A stretch of 48,726 bases of DNA from contig JANXVI010000039.1 of NCBI GenBank assembly GCA_025351745.1, positions 1-48,726 of the forward strand, read 5' to 3'. Shown here one piece after another: positions 41,078-48,726 of the stretch. The notes beneath the pieces are model-generated. The model was not told where the DNA came from and did no database searches. It was given only the letters and a program-made list of their open reading frames with translations. Position numbers and translations under genes: made by a program. How positions within the stretch are numbered: position 1 is the first letter of the stretch; every line of letters starts with the position of its first letter. This DNA is from Rhodoferax sp. GTDB lineage: Bacteria > Pseudomonadota > Gammaproteobacteria > Burkholderiales > Burkholderiaceae_C.

Positions 41078-41851
41078 ATGCCCCGTTTCTACTGCCCCGT
41101 TCCGCTGGCTAGCGACGCGCTGTTGGACCTGCCCGCAGGCGCGGCGCGCCATGTGCAGGTGCTGCGCCTGCAACCGGGCGACAGCATCACGCTGTTCAAC
41201 GGGCGCCATGGCCTGCACAGTGAGGCCGACGCGTGGGCCAGCATGGGCGGCGAGTTTGAAGCCACCATCACCCACATGGGCCGTAGCGACGTGGGGGTGC
41301 GCGTGGGTGCGCACAGCGCGGTCGAGCGCGAGTCCGACGACGGCGCCTCCGTGCACCTGGCGGTCGGCATGCCCGCCAATGACCGCATGGACTGGCTGGT
41401 GGAAAAAGCCACCGAGCTGGGCGTGGCCAGCATCCAGCCGCTGATGACCGAACGCAGCGTGCTGCGCCTGTCCGGCGAACGGGCCGACAAGAAGATCGCC
41501 CACTGGCAAAGCGTGGCCATTGCGTCGTGCGAGCAATGCGGCGGTAACCGCGTGCCGCTGGTGCACGGCGTCAAGACTTTGGCCGCGTGGTTGCAGGCAC
41601 TGCCTGCGCCGGGGTCGGACGCGCGATGCCTGCTGTCGCTGGCGGACGGCTCGGTTCCCTTGCACCAACTGCACGGCACAGGCGGTTTGACACAACAGCA
41701 CACCACCTTTCTCTCTGGCCCCGAAGGCGGTCTGGGCACTGCGGAAGAAGCTGCTGCCATTGCGCACGGCTTCGCACCAGTCAGTCTTGGCCCTCGTGTG
41801 TTGCGCGCCGAGACTGCGGCCCTAACAGCATTGGCCCGACTGCTAGCCTAA
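41078..41851 (+). CDS. rsmE: 16S rRNA (uracil-1498-N3)-methyltransferase
   Basis: A 257-residue SPOUT-class enzyme. The N-terminal PUA-like part is MPRFYCPVPLASDALLDL ... HVQVLRLQPGDSI; the knotted SAM site is LSGPEGGLGTAEEAAAIA with SLGPRVLRAETA. It methylates U1498 of 16S rRNA. The start ATG lacks an SD because a dispersed repeat fills the upstream region. It follows amgK on the same strand; a hairpin repeat begins two bases after its stop. Confidence 0.93.
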   Translation: MPRFYCPVPLASDALLDLPAGAARHVQVLRLQPGDSITLFNGRHGLHSEADAWASMGGEFEATITHMGRSDVGVRVGAHSAVERESDDGASVHLAVGMPANDRMDWLVEKATELGVASIQPLMTERSVLRLSGERADKKIAHWQSVAIASCEQCGGNRVPLVHGVKTLAAWLQALPAPGSDARCLLSLADGSVPLHQLHGTGGLTQQHTTFLSGPEGGLGTAEEAAAIAHGFAPVSLGPRVLRAETAALTALARLLA

Positions 41852-41852
41852 A

Positions 41853-41942
41853 GGGGTCTGGGCGGCAGAGCGTTCTGAGCAGGTAAAGGAGGAGCCCGAA
41901 GGGCGGGGGACACGGAGCAGAACGTTCTGCCGCCCAGACCCC
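41853..41942. repeat. Hairpin-forming dispersed repeat, family A copy 2
   Basis: Inverted arms of 25 bp with one mismatch (GGGTCTGGGCGGCAGAGCG and its complement CGTTCTGCCGCCCAGACCC) flank a 40-base loop that carries AAAGGAGGAGCCCGAAGGGC. It abuts the rsmE stop. Core matches copy 1 at 2764-2849. Confidence 0.85.
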
Positions 41943-42071
41943 GCCCCCGCAGAAAGCAAGAGCACCATCAGGGTTTGTACGCGTCTAGGTTAGTGCCCCA
42001 ACTCCTGCATGCGTGGGCATACTACAGTGACGCATTTGGTTGCCTTTGACCTATTCGCGAGGAGACATTTC

Positions 42072-43394
42072 TTGATACCCGAAGCTATGCGCAACACCGT
42101 TCGTGCCACAGGTCTGGGAGCCTTGATGAAGGGCGCAGGCCTGCTGACACGCTTCATACCCATACCGCAACCCACCTTGCTCGTTGGCCCCGGTTCCAGT
42201 GCTCGTCTGGGGCAAGCCATTGCCGGTTTTGGGCACCGCAAGATCCTGATCGTGACCGACAGCATCATCTCCAAGCTGGGCCTGCTCAAAGGCCTGACCG
42301 ACGCACTGACTGCAGGCGGTGCGCAATTCGTGGTGTTTGATGAGATCACCCCCGATGCCCCCATTCCGCTGGTGCAAAAGGGCATCGACTTCTACAAGGA
42401 CCAAGGCTGCGACGCCATCGTCGCCTTTGGCGGTGGCTCGTCCATGGATGCCTCCAAGGCAATTGCTGTGGCGGCTAACAACCCCAAACCGCTGAACCAC
42501 TTGGCGGGTTACCTCAAGGGCCTGCGCACCCCCGTCAAGATTTACGCCGTGCCGACCACCGCTGGCACTGGCTCCGAGGTGACCGTTGCCGCCGTGATTT
42601 CCGACCCGGTCAACCACAAGAAGCTGGTCATCGTCGACCCGCGCATGGTGCCCAAGATGGCCGCGCTGGACCCAACGCTGATGACAGGTCTGCCCCCCCA
42701 CATCACTGCCGCCACCGGTATCGACGCATTGACCCATGCGATCGAGGCCTTTGTCGGCAACTGGACCACCCCCTACTCCGACGGCATGGCGATGTCCGCC
42801 GTAGGCCTTATCTTCGAAAACCTGCGCACGGCGTACAACCACGGCAAGAACCTGGAGGCACGCGAAAAGATGTCGCTGGCCTCCACCTATGCGGGTTTTG
42901 CGTTCACGCGCGCCAACGTGGGCTATGTACACGCCATCGCCCACCAGTTTGGCGGCCTCTACCACACGCCCCATGGCCTGGCCAATGCCATCATGCTGCC
43001 GCTGGTGTTGAAGTATTCGCACCCGGCCATCGTCGACCGGCTGGCCTTGCTGGCGGTGGCCGCCAAAATCGGCACCGAGGATGAAGACAACGACACGCTG
43101 GCACAAAAGTTCCTGGATGCGGTGGACCAACTCAACCGCGATCTGGACATTCCCACCTTCCTGGCGGCGTTGAAGGAATCCGACATTCCCGCCTTGGCCA
43201 AGGCCGCGTGCTGGGAGGCGCACACCGGATACCCGGTGCCGCGCTACATGTCGCAGCAAGTGTGTGAAGATCTGATCCGCAAGGCGCTGCCGCCCAAGGC
43301 CCCCAAGGCCACGACTGCAGCCCCAGCGAAAAAAATGGTAAAAAGGCGGCAGGCTGAAACACGACCCCCCTCGGGGGCACAGAGACCCGCGTAG
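42072..43394 (+). CDS. Iron-containing alcohol dehydrogenase
   Basis: A 440-residue group III dehydrogenase. Signatures: FGGGSSMDASKA, PTTAGTGSEVT, GIDALTHAIEAFVGN (Asp/His metal ligands upstream and here) and HAIAHQFGGLYHTPHG with the last His ligands. It interconverts alcohols and aldehydes with NAD(P)H. The TTG start at 42072 has AGGAG seven bases upstream; ATG 42087 is an alternative and the track's 42009 start is not supported. The last ten or so residues (RPPSGAQRPA) are encoded by a GC-rich palindromic repeat, which also supplies the stop. The next gene is an acyl-reductase-like protein, so aldehyde is a likely substrate. Confidence 0.9.
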   Translation: MIPEAMRNTVRATGLGALMKGAGLLTRFIPIPQPTLLVGPGSSARLGQAIAGFGHRKILIVTDSIISKLGLLKGLTDALTAGGAQFVVFDEITPDAPIPLVQKGIDFYKDQGCDAIVAFGGGSSMDASKAIAVAANNPKPLNHLAGYLKGLRTPVKIYAVPTTAGTGSEVTVAAVISDPVNHKKLVIVDPRMVPKMAALDPTLMTGLPPHITAATGIDALTHAIEAFVGNWTTPYSDGMAMSAVGLIFENLRTAYNHGKNLEAREKMSLASTYAGFAFTRANVGYVHAIAHQFGGLYHTPHGLANAIMLPLVLKYSHPAIVDRLALLAVAAKIGTEDEDNDTLAQKFLDAVDQLNRDLDIPTFLAALKESDIPALAKAACWEAHTGYPVPRYMSQQVCEDLIRKALPPKAPKATTAAPAKKMVKRRQAETRPPSGAQRPA

Positions 43395-43411
43395 CGGCGC
43401 ATCGTGGGGAC
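43363..43411. repeat. GC-rich palindromic repeat, family B copy, overlapping the dehydrogenase 3' end
   Basis: GACCCCCCTCGGGGGCACAGAGACCCGCGTAGCGGCGCATCGTGGGG, matching the copy at 35970-36020 in core and spacing. It encodes the C-terminus and stop of the alcohol dehydrogenase. Confidence 0.65.
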
Positions 43412-43439
43412 AATACAGTAATAATTTGAGGAGCGGTTG

Positions 43440-45719
43440 ATGATGAAAAAAGTAGTGACAGTGACACTGGGTTCGTCCAAACAGGATTTCGAATTCAAGA
43501 CCCAGTTTTTGGGCCAATCCTTTTCGGTGCGCCGCATGGGTGCCGACCAGGACACCGGCAAGGCTTGGGAGCTGATGCGCCGCCAACAGGCCACGGCCGA
43601 TGCCATTGGCCTGGGCGAAATCCCTGACCACTACCATGTGGGCCTGCGTACCGTCATCAACAAGGAAACCCAGCGCCTGACCAATGTCGTGACGCGTGTG
43701 CCGGTGACCACTGGTGCTACCTTGCGCCGCCTGCTGCAGGTGCGCGCGGTGCGCTATGTGCAAAAGGAGCTGGGTCACTACTTCAACAACAACCTGGTGC
43801 TATTCCTCTCGGGCATGCGCAACTACGACATGGCCGTTGCCATGTCCGACTACACCAAGAACCTGAGCTTTGCCGACGCGCTGTTCCAAACCGGCGCACC
43901 CACCATGCTCGGATCGCTGGATCAGCTGGAGCTGTATGCCAAGGGCAGCGAGTTCATGCTGTCGGGCAAATCCGGCCAGATGCTGGAAGCGGCCATGGCC
44001 GGTTTCAAGAACCGCATGGTCGCGGATGTGGTGGCCAAGTCCCACGTCATTGTGGGCACCTTCGCCGAACTCAAAGCGGTCAGCAATGCCACCAACCTCG
44101 AAGGCAAGACCATCATCACCTCCGCGGTAGACGATCAGCGCATGGCCTTCTTCACCAAGTGCAAGGTCAACCTGGTCATCGACGTGTCGCCCAAGTTGTT
44201 CCCCGAAGTGGTGGGTATCAACACCATTGAGGCCATGATCCTGGCCACGCTGGAGAAACCGCAAGAGGAAGTGTCGGACGACGATTTCGATGAAATCCTG
44301 AACGAGCTGGACATCAAGCCGCGTTTGCTGCATCCCACCGGCAAGTTCCGCAACATCCGCCGCTTTGCGTTTGTGATCCACCCCTTAAGCCAGAACTACA
44401 TCCGCAACGCGTTTCCTATTCCGAAGTCCACGCCCAAGTTTGTGATGGACAAGGTCGAGACCTTTGCCGCCCATATGCCACCCATGGTGTATTGCAAGAT
44501 GAGCAACATCGTCTCGCCCACTGGCGCCGAGGCCGAAGGTTGGCTGATCAGCGTTGGCGGCACGCCCAGGGAAATGCTGTCGCGCAGCCCCGAGTTCACC
44601 TACCGTCGCCTGTTGCAAGCCTCCAAGATGGCCGAAAAAATGGGGGCACAAATCATGGGCCTGGGCGCCTTCACCAAGGTCGTGGGCGACGCCGGCGTGA
44701 CCGTTGCGCGCCGTTCCAGCCTGCCCATCACTACGGGCAACAGCTACTCGGCATCGGGCGCGCTCTGGGCCGCTGCCGACGCCATGCGCCGCATGGGCCT
44801 GTTGACCGTCAACAAGCACAACAAAAAAGTCGCCGCCAAGACCATGGTGATTGGCGCTTCGGGCTCCATCGGCTCGGTCAGTGCCCGCCTGCTGGCCATG
44901 TCGTTTGACGAGGTGTATCTGGCAGGTCGCACGCTGAGCAAGCTGGACGAACTCAAAGCCTCCATCCTGAAGGAAACCCCCGACGCCAAGGTCTTCACTA
45001 CCATCGACTACAACGAGTTGCTCGCCGACATGGACATGATCGTCACGTCCACTTCGGGCGCTGGCAAAGAAATTCTGGACATCATGCGGGTCAAGCCTGG
45101 CTGCGTCATCACGGACGTAGCACGCCCGCTGGACCTGCCCGCATCCGATGTGGCCAAACGCCCCGACGTGCTGGTTATCGAATCCGGCGAGATTGATCTG
45201 CCCACCAAAGTCAAGGGCATGAAGAGCATCTCCTTGCCGCCCAACGTGATCTACGCCTGCCTGGCCGAGACCATTGTGCTGGCACTGGAAGGCCGCTTCG
45301 AGGTCTTCACCGTGGGCCGCGACACCGAGTGGGAAAAAGTCAAGGAAATCTACAAGCTGGGCCTCAAGCACGGCATGAAGCTGGCGGCCATCTCGGGCGT
45401 CAACGGGGTCTTTACCGACGAAGCCATTGCCAAGGTTGTCGCGCTGGCCAGAAAGTCTCGCCTAACCTGGAAAGATAGCGCAACAGTCACCAAAGGCAGC
45501 AAGACCGTGGCCGCAAGAGCTCCCGTAGAAAAGGCGCCCGCTAAAGCGGCGACCAAGCCCAAACCACCTGCAAAGACTGCTGCCAAGCCGGTAGCAAAAA
45601 AAGTGGTGAAGGCTCCCGCCAAAAAGACCGCCGTTTCCAAGAAAGCACCAGCGAAGAAAACTGCCTCAGCTCCTGCTGCCACCAAAAAGACAGCCGCACG
45701 TAAACGATCAGCAGCCTGA
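43440..45719 (+). CDS. Acyl-ACP reductase-like oxidoreductase with long N-terminal domain and H1/AlgP-like basic tail
   Basis: A 759-residue protein in three parts. Residues about 1-305 are an N-terminal region I do not recognise (FLSGMRNYDMAVAMSDYTKN, KTIITSAVDDQRM). Residues about 308-680 resemble cyanobacterial long-chain acyl-ACP reductase: MGLGAFTKVVGDAGVTV, PITTGNSYSA, a Rossmann site MVIGASGSIGSVSARLL, TARN-like LAGRTLSKLDEL and YACLAETIVLALEGRFE, where Cys about 607 aligns with the known catalytic Cys294 (ACFAEAMLLEFEG). Residues about 686-759 are a Lys/Ala/Pro-rich tail (KKAPAKKTAS, KTAARKRSAA) as in AlgP or histone H1. Start ATG 43440 has GAGGAG six bases upstream. It follows the alcohol dehydrogenase by 45 bases and is probably co-transcribed. 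Likely acyl-CoA/ACP to aldehyde; this is inference. Confidence 0.72.
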   Translation: MMKKVVTVTLGSSKQDFEFKTQFLGQSFSVRRMGADQDTGKAWELMRRQQATADAIGLGEIPDHYHVGLRTVINKETQRLTNVVTRVPVTTGATLRRLLQVRAVRYVQKELGHYFNNNLVLFLSGMRNYDMAVAMSDYTKNLSFADALFQTGAPTMLGSLDQLELYAKGSEFMLSGKSGQMLEAAMAGFKNRMVADVVAKSHVIVGTFAELKAVSNATNLEGKTIITSAVDDQRMAFFTKCKVNLVIDVSPKLFPEVVGINTIEAMILATLEKPQEEVSDDDFDEILNELDIKPRLLHPTGKFRNIRRFAFVIHPLSQNYIRNAFPIPKSTPKFVMDKVETFAAHMPPMVYCKMSNIVSPTGAEAEGWLISVGGTPREMLSRSPEFTYRRLLQASKMAEKMGAQIMGLGAFTKVVGDAGVTVARRSSLPITTGNSYSASGALWAAADAMRRMGLLTVNKHNKKVAAKTMVIGASGSIGSVSARLLAMSFDEVYLAGRTLSKLDELKASILKETPDAKVFTTIDYNELLADMDMIVTSTSGAGKEILDIMRVKPGCVITDVARPLDLPASDVAKRPDVLVIESGEIDLPTKVKGMKSISLPPNVIYACLAETIVLALEGRFEVFTVGRDTEWEKVKEIYKLGLKHGMKLAAISGVNGVFTDEAIAKVVALARKSRLTWKDSATVTKGSKTVAARAPVEKAPAKAATKPKPPAKTAAKPVAKKVVKAPAKKTAVSKKAPAKKTASAPAATKKTAARKRSAA

Positions 45720-45730
45720 GTTGCCTGACG

Positions 45731-45749
45731 GCCCCCGTACACTGGGGGC
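45731..45749 (+). promoter_or_regulatory. Hairpin flush with the MFS transporter start codon
   Basis: GCCCCC-GTACACT-GGGGGC, a perfect 6-bp GC stem whose right arm ends one base before ATG 45750 and contains the only G-run that could act as an SD. It lacks a T-run, so control of translation is more likely than termination. Confidence 0.45.
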
Positions 45750-46919
45750 ATGAACCGCAACCTCTGGTTACTGGCCCTGTGCCAAGGACTTTTTCTTACC
45801 AATAACGTGGCCTTCATTGCCATCAATGGGCTGGTGGGCCTGAGCCTTGCGCCCTTTGGCTGGATGGCCACGCTGCCCGTCATGGCCTACGTGGTGGGAG
45901 GTGCCATGAGCACGCCGCTGGTGGCGCACACACAATCGCGCTTTGGGCGGCGTGTATCGTTCCAGATGGGCCTGATGGTCGCCTTTGCATCGTCCTGTGT
46001 CGCGGCCTGGGCCGTACTCGACAAGAACTTCTGGCTGCTGGTAGCGGCCACCGTGGTCGCAGGCTACTACAGCGCCAATGGCCAGCTGTACCGTTTTGCT
46101 GCTGCCGAACTGGTGCCTGCACCGCAGCGTGAGCGCGCCGTATCACTGGTATTGGCAGGTGGGCTGATTGGCGCAATTGCCGGTCCCAATCTGGCAGCAC
46201 GCACGCGCGGTTTGTTGGAAGTGCCCTTTGCAGGCGCCTATGTGGTACTGGCGGCGGTGGCCTTGTTGGCCATGCTGCTGATGGCCTTAGTGCGCTTTCC
46301 GCAGCCTGTCGTAGCACCGAAGGGGCAGCATGGCGGACGGCCCCTGTCGGTCATCATGCGCCAGCCCGAATTCATCGTCGCCTGCGCCAGCGCCGCATTG
46401 GGCTACGGTGTCATGAACCTGCTGATGGCCGCAACACCGCTCGCTATGCAACAATGCGGCTTATCGTTTGACGATGCGGCGTTTGTACTGGAGTGGCATG
46501 TGATCGGCATGTTCGCGCCCGGCTTCTTCACCGGCGGCTGGATCAGGCGTTTCGGTACGCTGCCCGTGATGGGCGTTGGCGTGGTGCTGAACCTGCTGTG
46601 CGTCGCCATTGCACTTTCGGGTGTGGAGTTGCACCAGTTCACCGTCGCCCTGTTTCTGCTGGGTGTGGGCTGGAACTTTATTTTTACCGGCAGCACAACG
46701 CTCGCGTTGAACGCCTACCAGCCTGAGGAAAAAGACCGGGCCCAGGCGGCCATCAATTTCTGCGTGTTTGCGGTCCTGGCACTCACTTCATTGGCATCCG
46801 GTGCTCTGGTCACGACGCACGGCTGGAGTTTATTGAACTGGGGCTCGCTGGTACCCGTGTTGTTAACGGCTGGAACGCTGGCCTGGTTTGCGGCGCAACG
46901 CGACGCTGTGGGACGATAG
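45750..46919 (+). CDS. Major facilitator superfamily transporter
   Basis: A 389-residue protein with about 12 membrane helices. The helix 2-3 loop HTQSRFGRRVSFQMG fits the MFS motif A region (G-x-x-x-D-R-x-GRR, partly degenerate) and helix 5 has GGLIGAIAGPNLAARTRG (motif C-like). It lies 31 bases after the acyl-reductase-like gene and seven before pqiA. The substrate cannot be predicted. A GC hairpin covers its ribosome-binding region. Confidence 0.85.
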   Translation: MNRNLWLLALCQGLFLTNNVAFIAINGLVGLSLAPFGWMATLPVMAYVVGGAMSTPLVAHTQSRFGRRVSFQMGLMVAFASSCVAAWAVLDKNFWLLVAATVVAGYYSANGQLYRFAAAELVPAPQRERAVSLVLAGGLIGAIAGPNLAARTRGLLEVPFAGAYVVLAAVALLAMLLMALVRFPQPVVAPKGQHGGRPLSVIMRQPEFIVACASAALGYGVMNLLMAATPLAMQQCGLSFDDAAFVLEWHVIGMFAPGFFTGGWIRRFGTLPVMGVGVVLNLLCVAIALSGVELHQFTVALFLLGVGWNFIFTGSTTLALNAYQPEEKDRAQAAINFCVFAVLALTSLASGALVTTHGWSLLNWGSLVPVLLTAGTLAWFAAQRDAVGR

Positions 46920-46925
46920 CTGACC

Positions 46926-47549
46926 ATGGAGCGGGTGCCCGACACTATTGTTTGCGAAGGATGCGACGCGATCTACAGCCGTCCTACGCTGCGGCCCCGT
47001 GACGTTACGCGCTGCCCGCGTTGCAACTCCGAACTCGACCGCCACAACGGCGCCCAACGGCGGCGTATCCTGCCGCTGACTGTCGCGAGCCTGGTGATGT
47101 TCGCCATGGCAAACTGCTTTCCAATCGTGGAAATGGAAATGCGAGGTCTTCGCAATCAGACCACGCTGATGGGTGCGGTGATAGCGCTCAGCACCGATGG
47201 CAAATCGCTCGTCGCGCTGCTGCTGCTCGCAACGACGCTGCTGTTCCCACTGCTGCAACTGTGCATCCTGGTCTACCTGCTTGTGCCGCTGGCGCGCCAG
47301 CGTCGACCGGCCGGCTTTGCGACGCTCGTACGCTCCATGCAATCGCTGCGACCCTGGGGGATGATCGAGGTGTTTCTGCTCGGCGTCTTGGTCGCCATCG
47401 TCAAGCTCTCAAGCATGGCAACCGTAATCCCAGGGCCGGCACTTTATGCCTTCATGGCGCTCACCGTGCTGCTGACAGCGGTGCTGTCGTTCAATCCGCG
47501 CGGCTTCTGGGAAATGGCGTTCGAGACCACCGGCAAGGAGGCCGATTGA
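46926..47549 (+). CDS. pqiA: Paraquat-inducible protein A domain protein (first copy)
   Basis: A 207-residue inner-membrane protein with an N-terminal zinc ribbon (VCEGCDAIYS ... RCPRCNSEL) and about four helices (ILPLTVASLVMFAMANCFPI, LVALLLLATTLLFPLLQLCILVYLL and so on). The PqiA signature MANCFPIVEMEM is present. It makes with the next gene the two halves of the E. coli PqiA protein, here split into separate genes. Its stop overlaps the next start. PqiABC-type systems move lipids across the envelope. Confidence 0.9.
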   Translation: MERVPDTIVCEGCDAIYSRPTLRPRDVTRCPRCNSELDRHNGAQRRRILPLTVASLVMFAMANCFPIVEMEMRGLRNQTTLMGAVIALSTDGKSLVALLLLATTLLFPLLQLCILVYLLVPLARQRRPAGFATLVRSMQSLRPWGMIEVFLLGVLVAIVKLSSMATVIPGPALYAFMALTVLLTAVLSFNPRGFWEMAFETTGKEAD

Positions 47550-48253
47550 AGCACCCGTTCTTCCCGGTTCCACCGCAAGACACAGGCGCGGTTGTCACGG
47601 CCGCGTCGCTGGGTCTCAAGGCATGCCCGCACTGCGCGACGGTGTGGCGCGGCGCGCAGGACGGCGAGGCTTGCGGCGTCTGCGGCACGCGGATGCACAG
47701 GCGCAAGCCCGACAGCCTCAACCGTACGTGGGCGCTGCTGGTTGCGGCGTGCATTCTCTACATTCCCGCCAACTTGCTGCCGGTGATGATCACCAAGAGC
47801 TTCTTCGGCACGCAGCAGGACACCATCCTGAGCGGCATCATCTACTTCTGGGTGTCGGGGGCATATGGTCTGGCGGCCATCGTCTTCATCGCGAGTTTCC
47901 TGGTTCCGTTGTTCAAGCTGACGGTGCTGATGATTTTGCTAATCTCCGTCCAGCGGCGTAGCGCCTGGCGACAGCCCGAACGGGTTAAGCTGTATCGCAT
48001 GATAGAGATCATCGGCCGCTGGTCCATGCTCGACGTATTTGTCGTTTCGCTGCTGACTGGATTGGTGCAGATCCAAGGATTTGCACAGGTCACTGCGGGC
48101 GTAGGAATTGGGGCGTTCGGCGGGGTCGTGGTGTTGACCATGATGGCATCGCTGTCGTTCGACCCCAAGCTGATCTGGGACACCGCTGAACCCGACACAC
48201 CCGCTACATCCACAGTGCCGTCCGAACCAACTGCTGAGACCAAACCTGCATGA
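47546..48253 (+). CDS. pqiA: Paraquat-inducible protein A domain protein (second copy)
   Basis: A 235-residue protein with a zinc ribbon (ACPHCATVWRG ... ACGVCGTRM) and four helices, including VAACILYIPANLLPVMITKSFFG, the second-half PqiA signature. The TTG start overlaps the previous stop and has AAGGAGG four bases upstream; the track start at 47021 is an artefact. Overlaps the pqiB start by four bases. Confidence 0.9.
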   Translation: MKHPFFPVPPQDTGAVVTAASLGLKACPHCATVWRGAQDGEACGVCGTRMHRRKPDSLNRTWALLVAACILYIPANLLPVMITKSFFGTQQDTILSGIIYFWVSGAYGLAAIVFIASFLVPLFKLTVLMILLISVQRRSAWRQPERVKLYRMIEIIGRWSMLDVFVVSLLTGLVQIQGFAQVTAGVGIGAFGGVVVLTMMASLSFDPKLIWDTAEPDTPATSTVPSEPTAETKPA

Positions 48254-48726
48254 GTGACGAACAAAACCCTTCGGCCGAGCCGCTGCCCGCGCCACAGCTT
48301 CCCGCGCCCACCGTGGAGCGCCGTCGCGACTGGCTGCCGTCGCTGATCTGGCTTATCCCTATCGTTGCCGCACTGGTCGGCATCACGCTGGTCGCCAAGC
48401 TGCTGCTCGACCGTGGCCCGGAGATCACGCTGAGCTTCAAGTCCGCCGAAGGACTCGAAGCGGGCAAGACTGCCGTGAAATACAAGGAGGTGCAGATCGG
48501 CACCGTGCAGAGCATCACGCTGGCGCCGGACCGCCTGACCGTCAACGTCACCGTGCAGCTCAAGAAAGAGGCGAGCAGCTTCACCGCCGAGGACACGCGC
48601 TTCTGGGTAGTGCGCCCCCGGCTCGACACCTCGGGCATTTCCGGACTCAGCACCCTGTTGTCGGGTGCTTACATTGGTGCCGACGCAGGTGTGTCGGAGG
48701 AAACCAAGCGTGAATTCACCGGTCTC
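48250..48726 (+). CDS. pqiB: MlaD-domain lipid-transport protein PqiB (partial)
   Basis: The first 159 residues are present and the gene runs off the right edge. After a Pro-rich N-terminus it has one helix (LPSLIWLIPIVAALVGITLV) and the first MCE/MlaD domain (ITLSFKSAEGLEAGKTAVKY KEVQIG, GISGLSTLLSGAYIGAD). PqiB forms a periplasmic tunnel of stacked MCE rings. Overlaps pqiA by four bases. Confidence 0.92.
   Translation, partial: MSDEQNPSAEPLPAPQLPAPTVERRRDWLPSLIWLIPIVAALVGITLVAKLLLDRGPEITLSFKSAEGLEAGKTAVKYKEVQIGTVQSITLAPDRLTVNVTVQLKKEASSFTAEDTRFWVVRPRLDTSGISGLSTLLSGAYIGADAGVSEETKREFTGL

Noticed and set aside
41787-41797. GGCCCTCGTG in rsmE, a possible further family C head
   Set aside because: It encodes the conserved SLGPRVLRAE motif and the following bases do not match the repeat.
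42051-43778. 575-residue minus-strand ORF
   Set aside because: It is antisense to the alcohol dehydrogenase and has low-complexity His/Gln/Gly composition without motifs.
44385-45371. 328-residue minus-strand ORF
   Set aside because: It is antisense to the acyl-reductase-like gene and has no recognisable domain.
1-48726. CRISPR arrays, tRNA or rRNA genes, phage or transposase genes
   Set aside because: I looked for regularly spaced repeats, T-loop-like GGTTCGA sequences and transposase motifs and found none convincing; tRNAscan-SE and an IS search would settle it.

Overview
The window is a GC-rich bacterial chromosome segment with dense gene packing, ATGA overlaps and mostly strong SD sites. 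Gene content and order (lptD-surA-ksgA with amgK, a fabI-phaC-maoC/pta-ackA cluster, MaeB with a PTA domain, a PEP-CTERM-type protein, PqiA/PqiB) point to Burkholderiales, most likely Comamonadaceae of the Rhodoferax/Polaromonas type. That placement is inference from gene content; no rRNA or other direct marker is present. I see no tRNA, rRNA, CRISPR array, transposase or prophage.

Layout. 1-3.9 kb (minus): a four-gene envelope-stress-type cluster, SPFH-SHOCT protein, DUF4178 protein, DUF350 membrane protein and a membrane-anchored spermidine-synthase-like enzyme cut by the window edge. 4.0-9.3 kb (plus): an Old Yellow Enzyme, a PEP-CTERM-like exported protein and a large secreted subtilase. 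9.4-17.8 kb (minus): a lipoprotein, then ackA, maoC-pta fusion, phaC and fabI behind a candidate FNR/ANR box, and an MgtA-type P-type ATPase. 17.9-20.9 kb (plus): murU overlapping a diheme and followed by a triheme cytochrome c. 20.9-21.2 kb: remains of a phytanoyl-CoA dioxygenase-like gene. 21.2-23.9 kb: sensor kinase and FixJ-type regulator. 23.9-27.5 kb: S10 peptidase, a TetR regulator divergent from two small membrane proteins with inverted repeats between them, and PspC. 27.7-30.2 kb: feoA-feoB-Cys-rich protein behind a Fur-like box. 30.3-33.8 kb: a small exported protein, lepB and maeB. 33.9-34.7 kb: a secreted barnase-type RNase with barstar. 35.1-41.9 kb: ksgA, surA and lptD (minus), then amgK and rsmE (plus). 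42.1-45.7 kb: an iron-containing alcohol dehydrogenase and a 759-residue protein whose C-terminal half resembles cyanobacterial acyl-ACP reductase and ends in a histone-H1/AlgP-like tail. 45.7-48.7 kb: an MFS transporter and pqiA-pqiA-pqiB (last gene cut).

The most interesting signals are: the acyl-reductase-like protein beside an alcohol dehydrogenase, which suggests an acyl to aldehyde to alcohol route; a 44-bp dispersed repeat with a GCCCTCGT head, found twice between genes and twice in-frame inside ksgA and murU; a second, hairpin-forming element of about 90 bp in two copies, one of which sits where the DUF4178 ribosome-binding site should be; and the split of amgK from murU by 21 kb although both are in the window.
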